Source of the DNA: Georgenia subflava
GTDB taxonomy: Bacteria; Actinomycetota; Actinomycetes; Actinomycetales; Actinomycetaceae
Assembly: GCF_009193155.1 (NCBI RefSeq)
Contig: NZ_VUKD01000004.1
Location: forward strand, 248,001-312,000
Direction of reading: 5' to 3'
DNA length: 64,000 nucleotides
Under the pieces are notes generated by a model that made no database searches, had not been told where the DNA came from, and worked only from the letters and a program-made list of their open reading frames with translations. A program made the position numbers and the translations under genes. Shown here one piece after another: positions 1 through 8,709 of this stretch (its first letter is position 1; every line of letters begins with the position of its first letter).

Positions 1-2
1 TC

Positions 3-506
3 CTCGTCAGCCAGGTGTTCCCGGTCATCCTCATCATCCTGCCGCTGTTCCTCATCCTGCGGACCGTCGGCCTGACCGACTCCCTCGTCGGCCTGACCCT
101 CGTCCACACCACCTACACGATGCCGTTCGCCCTGTGGATGCTGCAGGGCTACGTCTCCTCGATCCCGCCGGACCTGGAGGAGGCCGGCGCGATGGACGGC
201 GCGGGGCGCCTCGTGGTGCTGCGGCGCATCGTGTTCCCGCTGCTCATGCCGGGCATCGTCGCGACGGCGATGTTCTCCTTCGTCTCCTCCTGGAACGAGT
301 TCTTCTTCGCCCTGGTCCTCCTGCAGTCGCCGGAGAACTACACCCTGCCGATCACGCTGAAAATGTTCGTCGGCGGGGAGGGGAAGGTGGCCCTCGGCCC
401 GCTCGCCGCGGGCTCGGTCCTGGCCGCCATCCCCAGCATCGTCTTCTTCTCCATCATGCAGAAGAAGCTCACCGGCGGCCTGCTGTCCGGTGCCGTCAAG
501 GGTTGA
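3..506 (+). CDS. Carbohydrate ABC transporter permease, MalG type (5' end outside the window)
   Basis: This is the C-terminal part of an inner-membrane permease of a sugar-type (CUT1) ABC importer; the reading frame is open from the first bases, so the start lies upstream. Several hydrophobic segments are visible. The cytoplasmic EAA loop, which docks on the ATPase, is clear as EEAGAMDGAG followed about 14 residues later by FPLLMPG. The lipoprotein binding protein begins 27 bp downstream and should be its partner. The partner permease and any ATPase are not visible. The substrate cannot be read from the permease; the downstream genes suggest a riboside or other glycoside. Confidence 0.9.
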   Translation, partial: LVSQVFPVILIILPLFLILRTVGLTDSLVGLTLVHTTYTMPFALWMLQGYVSSIPPDLEEAGAMDGAGRLVVLRRIVFPLLMPGIVATAMFSFVSSWNEFFFALVLLQSPENYTLPITLKMFVGGEGKVALGPLAAGSVLAAIPSIVFFSIMQKKLTGGLLSGAVKG

Positions 507-533
507 TCCCCCAACGCTGAAAGGCAACGAACC

Positions 534-1826
534 ATGAACAAGCGTGGCGCTTCCATCGCTGCAAGCCTCACCGCCGGCGTCCTCGTCCTGTCCGCCTGCG
601 GCGGCGGGGGCGACGACGGCGGGTCCGGGGCCGAGCCCACAGGCCCGATCTCGCTCGAGTTCCAGTCCCTGTCCGACCAGCCCGCCGCCATCGAGGCGAC
701 CGAGTCGATCGTCGACCAGTGGAACACCGACAACCCCGACGTCCAGGTCGAGATCGTCCCTGCCGGCTGGGACGGCATCTACGACAAGCTCATCACCCAG
801 TTCAACGGCGGCGCGGCGCCGGACATCATCCACTACGAGGCCGCCTCGATCGTGCCCTTCGCGCGGGACGGCTACCTCGCCGACCTCTCGGAGTGGATGG
901 ACGAGGACTTCGCCTCCGACGTGCCCGAGGGCATCATGGAGACGGTCACCGTCGACGGCGAGGTCATCGCCTACCCGACCGAGCTGCAGTCCTACATGGT
1001 CTTCGCCAACCGCACCCTCCTGGAGGAGGCGGGCGTGGAGATCCCCACCGGCGAGACCATGGCCTGGGACGAGCTGCGCGAGATCGCCCAGGCGACGACG
1101 ACGGACGGCACCTACGGCCTCGGCTGGGGCCTGAAGAGCCCGACCGCGGCGTTCATGACCATGGGCCCGACGTTCGGCGGCACCTACTTCGAGGGCACCG
1201 GCGCCGACGCCGAGCTCAAGGTCGACGAGGGCGAGCTCGCCATCCCCGAGCTCGTCAACGCGATGAACACCGAGGACGGCTCGATCCTGCCGGTCTCGCT
1301 GACCCAGTCCGGCTCGGAGGTGCTCGCCTCCTTCTACGCCGGCGAGATCGCGATGACGATGCAGGGCTCGTTCCAGGCGGCCAACATCGCCACCGACGCC
1401 CCGGAGGGCTTCGACTGGGTGGTCCTGCCCCCGCTCGAGGGCCCCGCCGGCGCCGGCCAGGCCGCCAACCCGCAGACCCTCTCGGTCAACATCGACTCGG
1501 AGTACCCCGAGCAGGCCGCGGAGTTCCTCAACTTCTTCACCCAGCCGGAGAACCTCGCCGCGCTGAACGAGGCCGACGCCCTCATCCCCGCCTCCGGCTC
1601 CGCCCAGGACCTCATGGCGGAGAACCTCTCCGGCGAGCAGGGCTGGGACGTCATCCTCTCCTCCGGCCAGCACTTCACCGACGCGCCCTACCTGTTCGTC
1701 GACCTGTACGCGCAGTGGAAGGACACCGTCGCCACCCCCGCCTTCCAGCGGTTCCTGGCCGGCGAGATCGACTCCGCGGGCCTGGCCGAGGAGCTGCAGG
1801 CAGGCTGGGACGAGATCAGCGCCTGA
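534..1826 (+). CDS. Extracellular sugar-binding lipoprotein (family 1 solute-binding protein)
   Basis: This is a 430-residue secreted solute-binding protein for the adjacent ABC importer. A lipoprotein signal is followed by a lipobox (LSAC, Cys22) and a Gly/Asp-rich linker, so the mature protein should be lipid-anchored outside the membrane. The body has the usual features of the family: an early segment reading WNTDNPDVQVEIV, Trp/Tyr-rich hinge regions and a length near 430. An AAAGG ribosome-binding site precedes the ATG. A strong hairpin follows the stop, separating it from the enzyme genes and probably letting the binding protein be made in excess. Confidence 0.92.
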   Translation: MNKRGASIAASLTAGVLVLSACGGGGDDGGSGAEPTGPISLEFQSLSDQPAAIEATESIVDQWNTDNPDVQVEIVPAGWDGIYDKLITQFNGGAAPDIIHYEAASIVPFARDGYLADLSEWMDEDFASDVPEGIMETVTVDGEVIAYPTELQSYMVFANRTLLEEAGVEIPTGETMAWDELREIAQATTTDGTYGLGWGLKSPTAAFMTMGPTFGGTYFEGTGADAELKVDEGELAIPELVNAMNTEDGSILPVSLTQSGSEVLASFYAGEIAMTMQGSFQAANIATDAPEGFDWVVLPPLEGPAGAGQAANPQTLSVNIDSEYPEQAAEFLNFFTQPENLAALNEADALIPASGSAQDLMAENLSGEQGWDVILSSGQHFTDAPYLFVDLYAQWKDTVATPAFQRFLAGEIDSAGLAEELQAGWDEISA

Positions 1827-1833
1827 CCCGGGT

Positions 1834-1868
1834 GCCGCGGCCGGCCGACCCTCCCGGCCGGCCGCGGC
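1834..1868 (+). terminator. Intra-operon GC hairpin after the binding-protein gene
   Basis: There is a perfect 14-bp stem (1834-1847 with 1855-1868) around a 7-nt loop. It begins 8 bp after the stop codon, and no U-tract follows. Inside a transport/catabolic operon, such a hairpin usually gives partial termination or 3'-end protection. That would lower expression of the enzymes relative to the binding protein; this role is inferred. Confidence 0.65.
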
Positions 1869-1923
1869 GCCGCACCGAGCGGTGGTGCACCTCCACCGCC
1901 CCCGCAACTGAGGAGCGACAGAC

Positions 1924-3096
1924 GTGAGCTGGCTGGAAGACCGCGCGGTGGCCGTCATCACCGGCGCCGCCGTGGGCGACGCGCTGGGCGGCGCCATCGA
2001 GGGCTGGACCCCCGAGCAGATCGAGGAGCGCCACGGCGGCCGGGTCACCGGGATCGTCGGACCCTGGTACGAGAACTGGCGCGACGCGCGCCCCATCGCG
2101 CCGTACCACAAGGGCGACGGGCACATCACCGACGACACCCTCATGACCCGCGCCCTGGTGGAGGTCTACGCCACGCGCCGCGACCACCTCGACGCGTACG
2201 CCGTCGCCGAGGACCTCGTGCCGCTCATGATCGGCGAGCCGCGCTGGATCCCCGAGCTGGAGTCCACGGCCCTGCTGCTCCAGCGGGTCTTCCTCGCCGA
2301 GAAGTGGCTCGTGGCCCGCCTGCACTACGGCCACGTCGACCCCCGCGAGGCGGGCGTCGGCAACATCGTCAACTGCGGCGCCGCCATGTACATGGCACCC
2401 GTCGGCCTGGCGAACCCCGGCGACCCCCGCGGCGCCTACGCCGAGGCCATCGACGTCGCCGGGGCCCACCAGTCCAGCTACGGCCGCGAGGCCGCCGGGG
2501 TCTTCGCCGCCATGGTCGCCGCCGCCGTCGCGCCCGGGGCGACGGTCGACGACGTCACGACGGCGGCCCTGGACGTCGCCCACGACGGCACCCGGGCGGC
2601 GCTGGTCGCCGTGGTCGAGGCGGTCGCCGGCCGCGCGGTGCCCGCCACGGACGACGACGAGCGCGAGCTCGCGCGCGTCGTCCGCGACGCCGTCGCCCCC
2701 TTCGACTCCGTCGGGCCCGAGTACCGGCAGATGTCCATGGACGCCCGGCGCCCCTCGCGCACCAAGGCCATCGAGGAGCTGCCCGCCGCCCTGGGGTTCG
2801 TCCTCGGGCACCGCGGCGACTTCCGCGGCGCCGTGCTCGGCGCCGTCAACTACGGCCGCGACGCCGACTCCATCGCCGTCATGGCCGGCGCGGTGTGCGC
2901 CGGGCTCGGCGGCCCCGAGTCGGTTCCCGCCGAGTGGCTCGACGAGATCGAGACCGCCAGCCAGATGGACATCCGCGAGACCGGCCGCCTCATGGGGCAG
3001 GTGGCGCTGGACATCGCCGCCCGCGACCGCGACCGCACGCGCGCCCGCCTCACGGCGCTGGAGGACCTCACCGTCCGGGAGGAGGAGCCGGCGTGA
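1924..3096 (+). CDS. ADP-ribosylglycohydrolase family protein (first of two)
   Basis: This 390-residue protein has the all-helical ADP-ribosylglycohydrolase/DraG fold, which uses two metal ions to cleave N- or O-glycosidic bonds to ribose. The N-terminal glycine-rich motif (AAVGDALGGAIEG) is present, the first metal cluster is HITDDTLM at about residues 67-74, and the second is GRDADS at about 307-312. The last residue of that cluster is Ser where many members have Thr. The GTG start has a GAGGAG site upstream. The stop overlaps the next gene as GTGA, so the two are translationally coupled. The substrate is unknown; a sugar operon argues for a small riboside rather than modified protein. Confidence 0.85.
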   Translation: MSWLEDRAVAVITGAAVGDALGGAIEGWTPEQIEERHGGRVTGIVGPWYENWRDARPIAPYHKGDGHITDDTLMTRALVEVYATRRDHLDAYAVAEDLVPLMIGEPRWIPELESTALLLQRVFLAEKWLVARLHYGHVDPREAGVGNIVNCGAAMYMAPVGLANPGDPRGAYAEAIDVAGAHQSSYGREAAGVFAAMVAAAVAPGATVDDVTTAALDVAHDGTRAALVAVVEAVAGRAVPATDDDERELARVVRDAVAPFDSVGPEYRQMSMDARRPSRTKAIEELPAALGFVLGHRGDFRGAVLGAVNYGRDADSIAVMAGAVCAGLGGPESVPAEWLDEIETASQMDIRETGRLMGQVALDIAARDRDRTRARLTALEDLTVREEEPA

Positions 3097-4445
3097 GGCT
3101 GACGTGGGCCCAGCCCGAGGACCTGCTCGCCCACGAGCTCGTCCAGTCCGCCGCCGAGGGCAAGGACACCGCGGACGTCGCCCGCCGCTGGCAGGACGCG
3201 GGCGGCGACGTCGTCCCCGCCGCCTCGGGCGCGTCGGCCACGCCGGCGACGCCGGAGCTGCGCGCCCTCGCCCGTGACCTCCTCGCCGAGCTCGCCGCCC
3301 GGCCCGGGGCGCCCGCCGCGCACGAGCCGGACGACTGGGACGCCATCGAGGCCCTCCTCCCACCCTCTCCGCGGCTGCCAGAACCGCGGGACGCCGAGCG
3401 CCGCGTCCACGGCGCCTGGACGGGCCGCGCCGCCGGCTGCCTGCTCGGCAAGCCCGTGGAGAAGATCCCGCGCCAGGGCATCGAGGAGATCCTGCGGGCC
3501 ACCGGTCGGTGGCCGCTGCGGACCTACTTCACCGCCGTCGGCCTGCCGGAGGACGTCGCGGCGCGCTGGCCGTGGAACCGGCGCAGCGCCCCGACCTCGC
3601 TGGAGGAGAACATCGCCGGGATGCCCGAGGACGACGACCTCAACTACCCGCTCCTGGCGCTGGACCTCCTCGAGCAGCACGCGGAGCCCACCACCGAGGA
3701 CGTCGCCAAGGCATGGCTGGACAACCTGCCCGCCGGGCGGGTCTTCACCGCCGAGCGCGCCGCCTACCGCAACATCCTCGACGCCCGGCCCGTGCCGGAG
3801 ACCGCGACCCACCTCAACCCGTTCCGCGAGTGGATCGGCGCCCTGATCCGCACCGACGTCTTCGGCTGGGTCCGCCCCGGCGACGTGCACGCCGCCGCCC
3901 GGCTGGCGTGGACGGACGCGCGCCTCTCGCACACCCGCAACGGCACCTACGGCGCCATGTGGGCCGCCGCCCTGTGCTCGGCCGCGACGGTCTGCGACGA
4001 CGTCGAGCAGGTCCTCGACGCGGCGGACGCCGTCGTGCCGCCGGAGAGCCGGCTCGCCACGGCGGTGCGCCGGGGCCGCGAGCTGGGTCGCGCCGGCGGG
4101 GACGTCGCCGACGGGCTCGACGCCCTGCACGCCGACTACGGGCACCTGCACTGGGTGCACGTCCTCAACAACGCCGCGGTCATCGCCTACGCGCTGACCC
4201 GGGGCGGCGGGGACTTCGGGCAGTCCGTGGCGATCGCCGTCACCGCCGGGTGGGACACCGACTCCGCCGGCGCCACCGTCGGGTCGGTGCTGGGCGCGCT
4301 GCTCGGCACCGACGGGATCGGCGAGCGGTGGACCAGCCCGATCCGGGGCACGATCGCCACGTCCCTGCCCGGCGGGGACGTCCGCAGCATCGACGAGCTG
4401 GCGCGGCGCACGCTGCGCCTCCAGACCCAGGAGGGAGCAGCATGA
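3093..4445 (+). CDS. ADP-ribosylglycohydrolase family protein (second, with N-terminal extension)
   Basis: This 450-residue protein is a distant paralogue of its upstream neighbour. The GTG at 3093 overlaps the previous stop (GTGA) and is the natural start, although the frame stays open further upstream. The first ~100 residues are an extra domain. The catalytic fold then begins with a Gly-rich GRAAGCLLGKP segment; an acidic cluster EDDDLNY follows near residue 180, and GWDTDSAGA near 385 supplies the second metal cluster. The stop overlaps the kinase start as ATGA. Two such enzymes in one operon suggest sequential or parallel cleavage of related substrates. The exact substrate is not known. 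Confidence 0.83.
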   Translation: MRLTWAQPEDLLAHELVQSAAEGKDTADVARRWQDAGGDVVPAASGASATPATPELRALARDLLAELAARPGAPAAHEPDDWDAIEALLPPSPRLPEPRDAERRVHGAWTGRAAGCLLGKPVEKIPRQGIEEILRATGRWPLRTYFTAVGLPEDVAARWPWNRRSAPTSLEENIAGMPEDDDLNYPLLALDLLEQHAEPTTEDVAKAWLDNLPAGRVFTAERAAYRNILDARPVPETATHLNPFREWIGALIRTDVFGWVRPGDVHAAARLAWTDARLSHTRNGTYGAMWAAALCSAATVCDDVEQVLDAADAVVPPESRLATAVRRGRELGRAGGDVADGLDALHADYGHLHWVHVLNNAAVIAYALTRGGGDFGQSVAIAVTAGWDTDSAGATVGSVLGALLGTDGIGERWTSPIRGTIATSLPGGDVRSIDELARRTLRLQTQEGAA

Positions 4446-5401
4446 GCGGCACCGTGGTGGTGGTCGGCAGCGCGAACGTCGACCTGGTGGTCGACGTCCC
4501 GCGCCACCCCGGCCCGGGAGAGACGGTCCTCGGCGGGAGGCTGCGCCGCAGCCCCGGCGGCAAGGGCGCCAACCAAGCGGTGGCCGCCGCGCGCGCCGGC
4601 GGCGCCGACACCTGGTTCCTCGGGGCGCTCGGCCGCGACGGCGCCGCCGACCTGCTGCTCGAGTCGCTCACCGGCGCCGGCGTGCACGAGGACCTGGTCG
4701 CCCTCAGCGACGAGGCCACCGGCACCGCCCTGATCTGGATCACCGACGACGGCGAGAACGCCATCATCGTCGCGCCCGGGGCCAACTCCGAGGTCGCCGT
4801 CGACGACGCCGCCGCGGCGCGCCTCGCGCAGGCGGACGTGGTCCTCGTCCAGCTGGAGATCCCGCTGGAGACCGTCGTCGCCGCCGCCCGTGCCCGCCGG
4901 GACGGCGCCCGCTTCGTCCTCAACGCCGCCCCCTCGCGCGAGCTGCCGCCGGAGGTGTGGGCCGAGCTCGACCTGCTCGTCGTCAACGAGCACGAGGCCC
5001 GGGACCTGGCCCCCGCCGCCGGGGCGCTCGGCTCCAACGACGCCGCGGCCGCCGCCGGCACGGGCGAGCGGGCCGCCGTCGGCCCCGAGGACCTGGCGAC
5101 GGCGCTGCTGGAGAAGGTCCCGGCCGTCGTCATCACCCTCGGCGGGGACGGGGCGCTGGTCGCCGAGCGCGGCGCCGACCCCGTCACCGTGCCCGCCCCG
5201 AAGGTCACGGCCGTGGACACCACCGGCGCCGGCGACACGTTCTGCGGCGTCCTCGCCGCGGCGCTGGCCGGTGGCGCCGGCCTGGCCGATGCCGCCCGCC
5301 TCGCCTCCGCCGCCGCGGCGCTGGCCGTGACGAAGCCCGGCGCCCAGGCGGCGGTGCCCACCGCGGAGGAGACCGCCGACCTCGCGAAGGAGCCGGCGTG
5401 A
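4442..5401 (+). CDS. PfkB-family sugar kinase, ribokinase-like
   Basis: This 319-residue cytoplasmic kinase phosphorylates a sugar, most simply ribose released by the two preceding hydrolases. PfkB signatures are intact. The N-terminal GSANVDLV strand is followed by a sugar-site motif (PGGKGANQ, about residues 38-45). The C-terminal anion hole and catalytic base lie in DTTGAGDTF (about 258-266). The ATG overlaps the previous stop by 4 bp, and its own stop overlaps the next GTG. An insert of roughly 20 Ala/Gly-rich residues near 200 is longer than usual. Ribokinase is the best guess, but other PfkB substrates (fructose, nucleosides, deoxy-sugar acids) are possible. Confidence 0.87.
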   Translation: MSGTVVVVGSANVDLVVDVPRHPGPGETVLGGRLRRSPGGKGANQAVAAARAGGADTWFLGALGRDGAADLLLESLTGAGVHEDLVALSDEATGTALIWITDDGENAIIVAPGANSEVAVDDAAAARLAQADVVLVQLEIPLETVVAAARARRDGARFVLNAAPSRELPPEVWAELDLLVVNEHEARDLAPAAGALGSNDAAAAAGTGERAAVGPEDLATALLEKVPAVVITLGGDGALVAERGADPVTVPAPKVTAVDTTGAGDTFCGVLAAALAGGAGLADAARLASAAAALAVTKPGAQAAVPTAEETADLAKEPA

Positions 5402-7401
5402 CCTACAGCTTCGACCCGCTCGTCCCGCGTCCCATCGACATGCCAACCGCCGTCCCGCTCGGCGACGACGTCGACCTCGCCGCCCTGGACGAGGCGAAGA
5501 TCTTCGCCGCACCGGACGACCCGGCCGACTGGCCGGCATGGCGGAGACGCCTGCAGGCCTGGCGCGAGGATGCCCGCGACCGGCACGCCTACGACGGCGC
5601 CGCCTACGAGCGCCCGAACGCCCGGTGGGCGGCGAGCTGCTTCACCGTCGCCCAGGTGTGGCTCTGGGACGAGTTGCTGTACTCCTTCGAGGAGCACCGC
5701 TTCACCCCGGAGCGGTTCGTCGCGGACGCCCGTGAGCGGTTCGGCGGGCTCGACGCCGTCGTGCTCTGGCACGCCTACCCGGTCATCGGTATCGACGACC
5801 GCAACCAGTGGGACTTCTACCGGGACGTCCCCGGCCTGACCGGGCTGGTCGAGGACCTGCACGCCGCGGGGCTGCACGTCTTCGTCGACTACAACCCCTG
5901 GGACACCGGCACCCGCCGCGGCGAGGACGACGTCACCGAGCTCGCCGCCGTCGTGCGGGAGCTGCAGGCCGACGGCGTCTTCCTCGACACCCTCAAGAAG
6001 GCCGACCCTGAGCTCGTCGAGTCGCTCGAGCGGGCCCGGCCCGGCATCGTCCTGGAGGGCGAGTCCAAGCTCGCCGTCGAGCGGATCGTCGACCACAACA
6101 CCTCCTGGGCGCAGTTCTTCGCCGACAGCGAGGTGCCCGGCGTGCTGCGCGCCCACTGGTACGAGCGCCGCCACATGCAGCACCACATCCGCCGCTGGCA
6201 CCGCGACCACTCCGATGAGCTGCAGTCTGCCTGGCTCAACGGCGTCGGCGTCATGGTCTGGGAGGTCGTGTTCGGCGTCTGGGTCGGGTGGAACCCGCGC
6301 GACGCCGCCACCCTCACGCGCATGGTCGTCGTCCAGCGCGCCGCCGGCGACCTGCTGCTCGAGGGGGAGTGGACCCCGCTCGTCGAGATCTCGGCCGACG
6401 CGCACGCCGCCGGCGTCTACGCCTCGACGTTCTCCCGGGACGGCGTCACCCTGTGGACCCTGGTCAGCCGCGGCGCGAGCGACTGGTCCGGCGTCGTGCC
6501 GCTGGCCGGTCACGGCGGCGGCGCCGTCCTCGACCTCTTCACCGACGCCGACACCGGGGCGGTCGCCGTGCCGGCACGCAGCGTCGGCGCCGCGCTCCAG
6601 CTCGCCCCCGGTGCGTCCGAGCCCCACTGGCTGCCGGAGCTGCGTGCCCGGCTCGCCGACCTCGAGCACGACGACGACGCCCGCTTCCCGCACCGCCTCG
6701 CCCGGCGGCTCGGCCCGGCCCCGGCGCCGTCCGTGCCGGCCGAGGGAGTCCCCGCGGACGCCGTCGTCGTCCCGGCGGGGGAGTACGTGCTGACCGTGCG
6801 TCACCGCGCCCGCGAGACCGGCATGTACCAGGGCGCGCCGTACGTCGACGAGTGGAAGCCGCTCGTCCCGCGCCTGCACGACGCCCGCACCCTCCAGCGC
6901 GACGGCGTCCTCGAGCGCCCGGTCGCCGTCGCCGCCACCGAGGCGACCAACGCCGAGTTCGCCGAGTTCCTGGACGCCACCGGCTACGCGCCCGCCCACC
7001 CGCACAGGTTCCTCGCCCACTGGGCCGGCGGCCGCCCGCCCGCCGGGCACGAGGACGAGCCGGTCACCTTCGTCGACCTCGACGACGCCCGCGCCTACTG
7101 CGCCTGGCGCGGCGGTCGCCTGCCCACGGAGGACGAGTGGCAGCTCGCCGGCGAGCAGGGCCTGCGCCGCGGCGAGCCCGCCGTGTGGAACTGGACCGAG
7201 TCCGAGCACAGCGACGGCCGGACCCGGTTCGCGATGCTCAAGGGCGGCAGCGCGCATCAGTGCGAGGGCTCGGAGTGGTACTTCGACGGCGGCGTGCGCG
7301 GCCCGGAGTTCACCGCCAAGCTGCTCGTGCCCGGCCTGGGTCTGGCCCGCAGCTCGAGCATCGGCTTCCGGTGCGCGTGGACCCTGGGGGGAGAGCGGTG
7401 A
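5398..7401 (+). CDS. TIM-barrel-like glycosidase fused to an FGE/sulfatase-modifying-type domain
   Basis: This 667-residue cytoplasmic protein has no signal peptide. Residues ~80-330 look like a glycoside-hydrolase barrel: strands end in acidic or aromatic residues, as in VLWHAYP, VFVDYNPWD and DGVFLDTL. The last ~160 residues have the FGE/SUMF fold, with an EATNAEF entry motif, RLPTEDEW near residue 574, a Trp-rich VWNWTES and a closing GFRCAW. The catalytic cysteine pair of true formylglycine-generating enzymes is not evident, so this end probably binds sugar or structures the active site. The GTG start overlaps the kinase stop. I do not recognise a characterised homologue; the enzyme class is inferred from fold-level features. 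Confidence 0.65.
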   Translation: MTYSFDPLVPRPIDMPTAVPLGDDVDLAALDEAKIFAAPDDPADWPAWRRRLQAWREDARDRHAYDGAAYERPNARWAASCFTVAQVWLWDELLYSFEEHRFTPERFVADARERFGGLDAVVLWHAYPVIGIDDRNQWDFYRDVPGLTGLVEDLHAAGLHVFVDYNPWDTGTRRGEDDVTELAAVVRELQADGVFLDTLKKADPELVESLERARPGIVLEGESKLAVERIVDHNTSWAQFFADSEVPGVLRAHWYERRHMQHHIRRWHRDHSDELQSAWLNGVGVMVWEVVFGVWVGWNPRDAATLTRMVVVQRAAGDLLLEGEWTPLVEISADAHAAGVYASTFSRDGVTLWTLVSRGASDWSGVVPLAGHGGGAVLDLFTDADTGAVAVPARSVGAALQLAPGASEPHWLPELRARLADLEHDDDARFPHRLARRLGPAPAPSVPAEGVPADAVVVPAGEYVLTVRHRARETGMYQGAPYVDEWKPLVPRLHDARTLQRDGVLERPVAVAATEATNAEFAEFLDATGYAPAHPHRFLAHWAGGRPPAGHEDEPVTFVDLDDARAYCAWRGGRLPTEDEWQLAGEQGLRRGEPAVWNWTESEHSDGRTRFAMLKGGSAHQCEGSEWYFDGGVRGPEFTAKLLVPGLGLARSSSIGFRCAWTLGGER

Positions 7402-8606
7402 GCGTCTCGCGGGAGAGGTCCGACGGCGCGCTCGCCGGCCTGCGGGTGGTCGACGCCTCCACCCTGTTCGCCGGCCCGCTCGCCGCCATGCACCTGGGCG
7501 ACATGGGCGCCGACGTCATCAAGGTCGAGCACCCGGCCAGGCCGGACCCCTCGCGCGGGCACGGCGTCGCCAAGGACGGCGTGAACCTGTGGTGGAAGAC
7601 CCTCGGCCGCAACAAGCGCGCCGTCACGGTCGACCTCGGCTCCGACGGCGGCCGCGAGGTCTTCCTCAGGCTCGCCGAGACCGCCGACGTCGTCATCGAG
7701 AACTTCCGCCCCGGCACGCTCGAACGCTGGGGACTCGGCTACGACGAGCTCTCCGCCGCCAACCCCGGCCTGATCCTCGCCCGGGTGTCCGGCTTCGGTC
7801 AGCTCGGTCCCTACCGCACCCGCCCCGGCTTCGGCACCCTCGCCGAGGCGATGAGCGGGTTCGCCGCCATGACCGGCGAGGCCGACGGCCCGCCGACCCT
7901 GCCACCGTTCGGGCTCGCCGACGGCATCGCGTCCCTGGCCACGGCGTACGCCATCATGACGGCGCTGCACGCCCGGCAGGCGACCGGACGCGGTCAGGTC
8001 GTGGACGTGTCGATCATCGAGCCGATCCTGGGCATGCTCGGCCCCCAGATCACCCGCTGGGACCAGACCCGCACCGTCCAGCCGCGCACCGGCAACCGGT
8101 CGGGCAACAACGCCCCGCGCAACACCTACCGCACCAAGGACGGGCAGTGGGTCGCGGTGTCGTCCTCGGCGCAGTCGATCGCCGAGCGGATCATGCGGCT
8201 CGTCGGCCGCCCAGACCTCATCGAGGAGCCGTGGTTCGCGCACGGCCACCTGCGCGCCCAGCACGCCGACGTCATCGACGAGGCGGTGGGCGGCTGGATA
8301 GCCGAGCGCAGCCGGGACGAGGTCGTCGCCGCGTTCGAGGAGGCGCAAGCCGCGGTGGCGCCGGTCTACGACGCCCAGGACATCGTCGACGACCCGCAGT
8401 TCCAGGCGATCGGGACCATCCACGAGATCGAGGACCCCGAGCTGGGGGAGATGCGCATGCAGGGGCCGCTGTTCCGGCTCTCCGGCAACGACGGCGTCAT
8501 CGCCTTCACCGGCCGTCCGCACGGCGCCGACACGGACGAGGTGCTCGGCGAGCTCGGGTTCACGCCGGAGCGTGTGGCCACTCTGCGCGACGAAGGTGCG
8601 GTATGA
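7398..8606 (+). CDS. CaiB/BaiF family CoA-transferase (class III)
   Basis: This 402-residue enzyme transfers CoA between carboxylic acids through an enzyme aspartyl-CoA intermediate. The family N-terminus is clear (GLRVVDAS, then GDMGADVIKVE), followed by the LGRNKRAVTVDL and VVIENFRPGT motifs. The catalytic Asp is most likely Asp175 in GLADG. The GTG start overlaps the previous stop as GTGA. Together with the lyase downstream, it suggests that part of the imported compound is an organic acid that is CoA-activated and then cleaved, as in itaconate/citramalate-type pathways. That link is inferred from neighbourhood only. Confidence 0.88.
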   Translation: MSVSRERSDGALAGLRVVDASTLFAGPLAAMHLGDMGADVIKVEHPARPDPSRGHGVAKDGVNLWWKTLGRNKRAVTVDLGSDGGREVFLRLAETADVVIENFRPGTLERWGLGYDELSAANPGLILARVSGFGQLGPYRTRPGFGTLAEAMSGFAAMTGEADGPPTLPPFGLADGIASLATAYAIMTALHARQATGRGQVVDVSIIEPILGMLGPQITRWDQTRTVQPRTGNRSGNNAPRNTYRTKDGQWVAVSSSAQSIAERIMRLVGRPDLIEEPWFAHGHLRAQHADVIDEAVGGWIAERSRDEVVAAFEEAQAAVAPVYDAQDIVDDPQFQAIGTIHEIEDPELGEMRMQGPLFRLSGNDGVIAFTGRPHGADTDEVLGELGFTPERVATLRDEGAV

Positions 8607-8661
8607 GCCGCTCGGTCGGCGCGCGGGTAGACACCCTGACGCCACGACGCCGCCGCTCGTC

Positions 8662-8709
8662 GCGGGCACACCGGGGCACATCATTGCGGGCGCACCGGGG
8701 CGCACGATG
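8662..8709 (+). repeat. 24-bp imperfect tandem duplication ending at a start codon
   Basis: Two adjacent 24-bp copies (8662-8685, 8686-8709) differ at a few positions. The second copy ends exactly in the ATG of the lyase gene; the first ends in ATT. The duplication accounts for most of the 100-bp gap in an otherwise overlapping operon and leaves only a weak GGGG ribosome-binding site. Confidence 0.6.

Noticed and set aside
5398-7401. Functional formylglycine-generating enzyme for a sulfatase
   Set aside because: The FGE-type end lacks an evident catalytic cysteine pair, and no sulfatase gene is present in the window.
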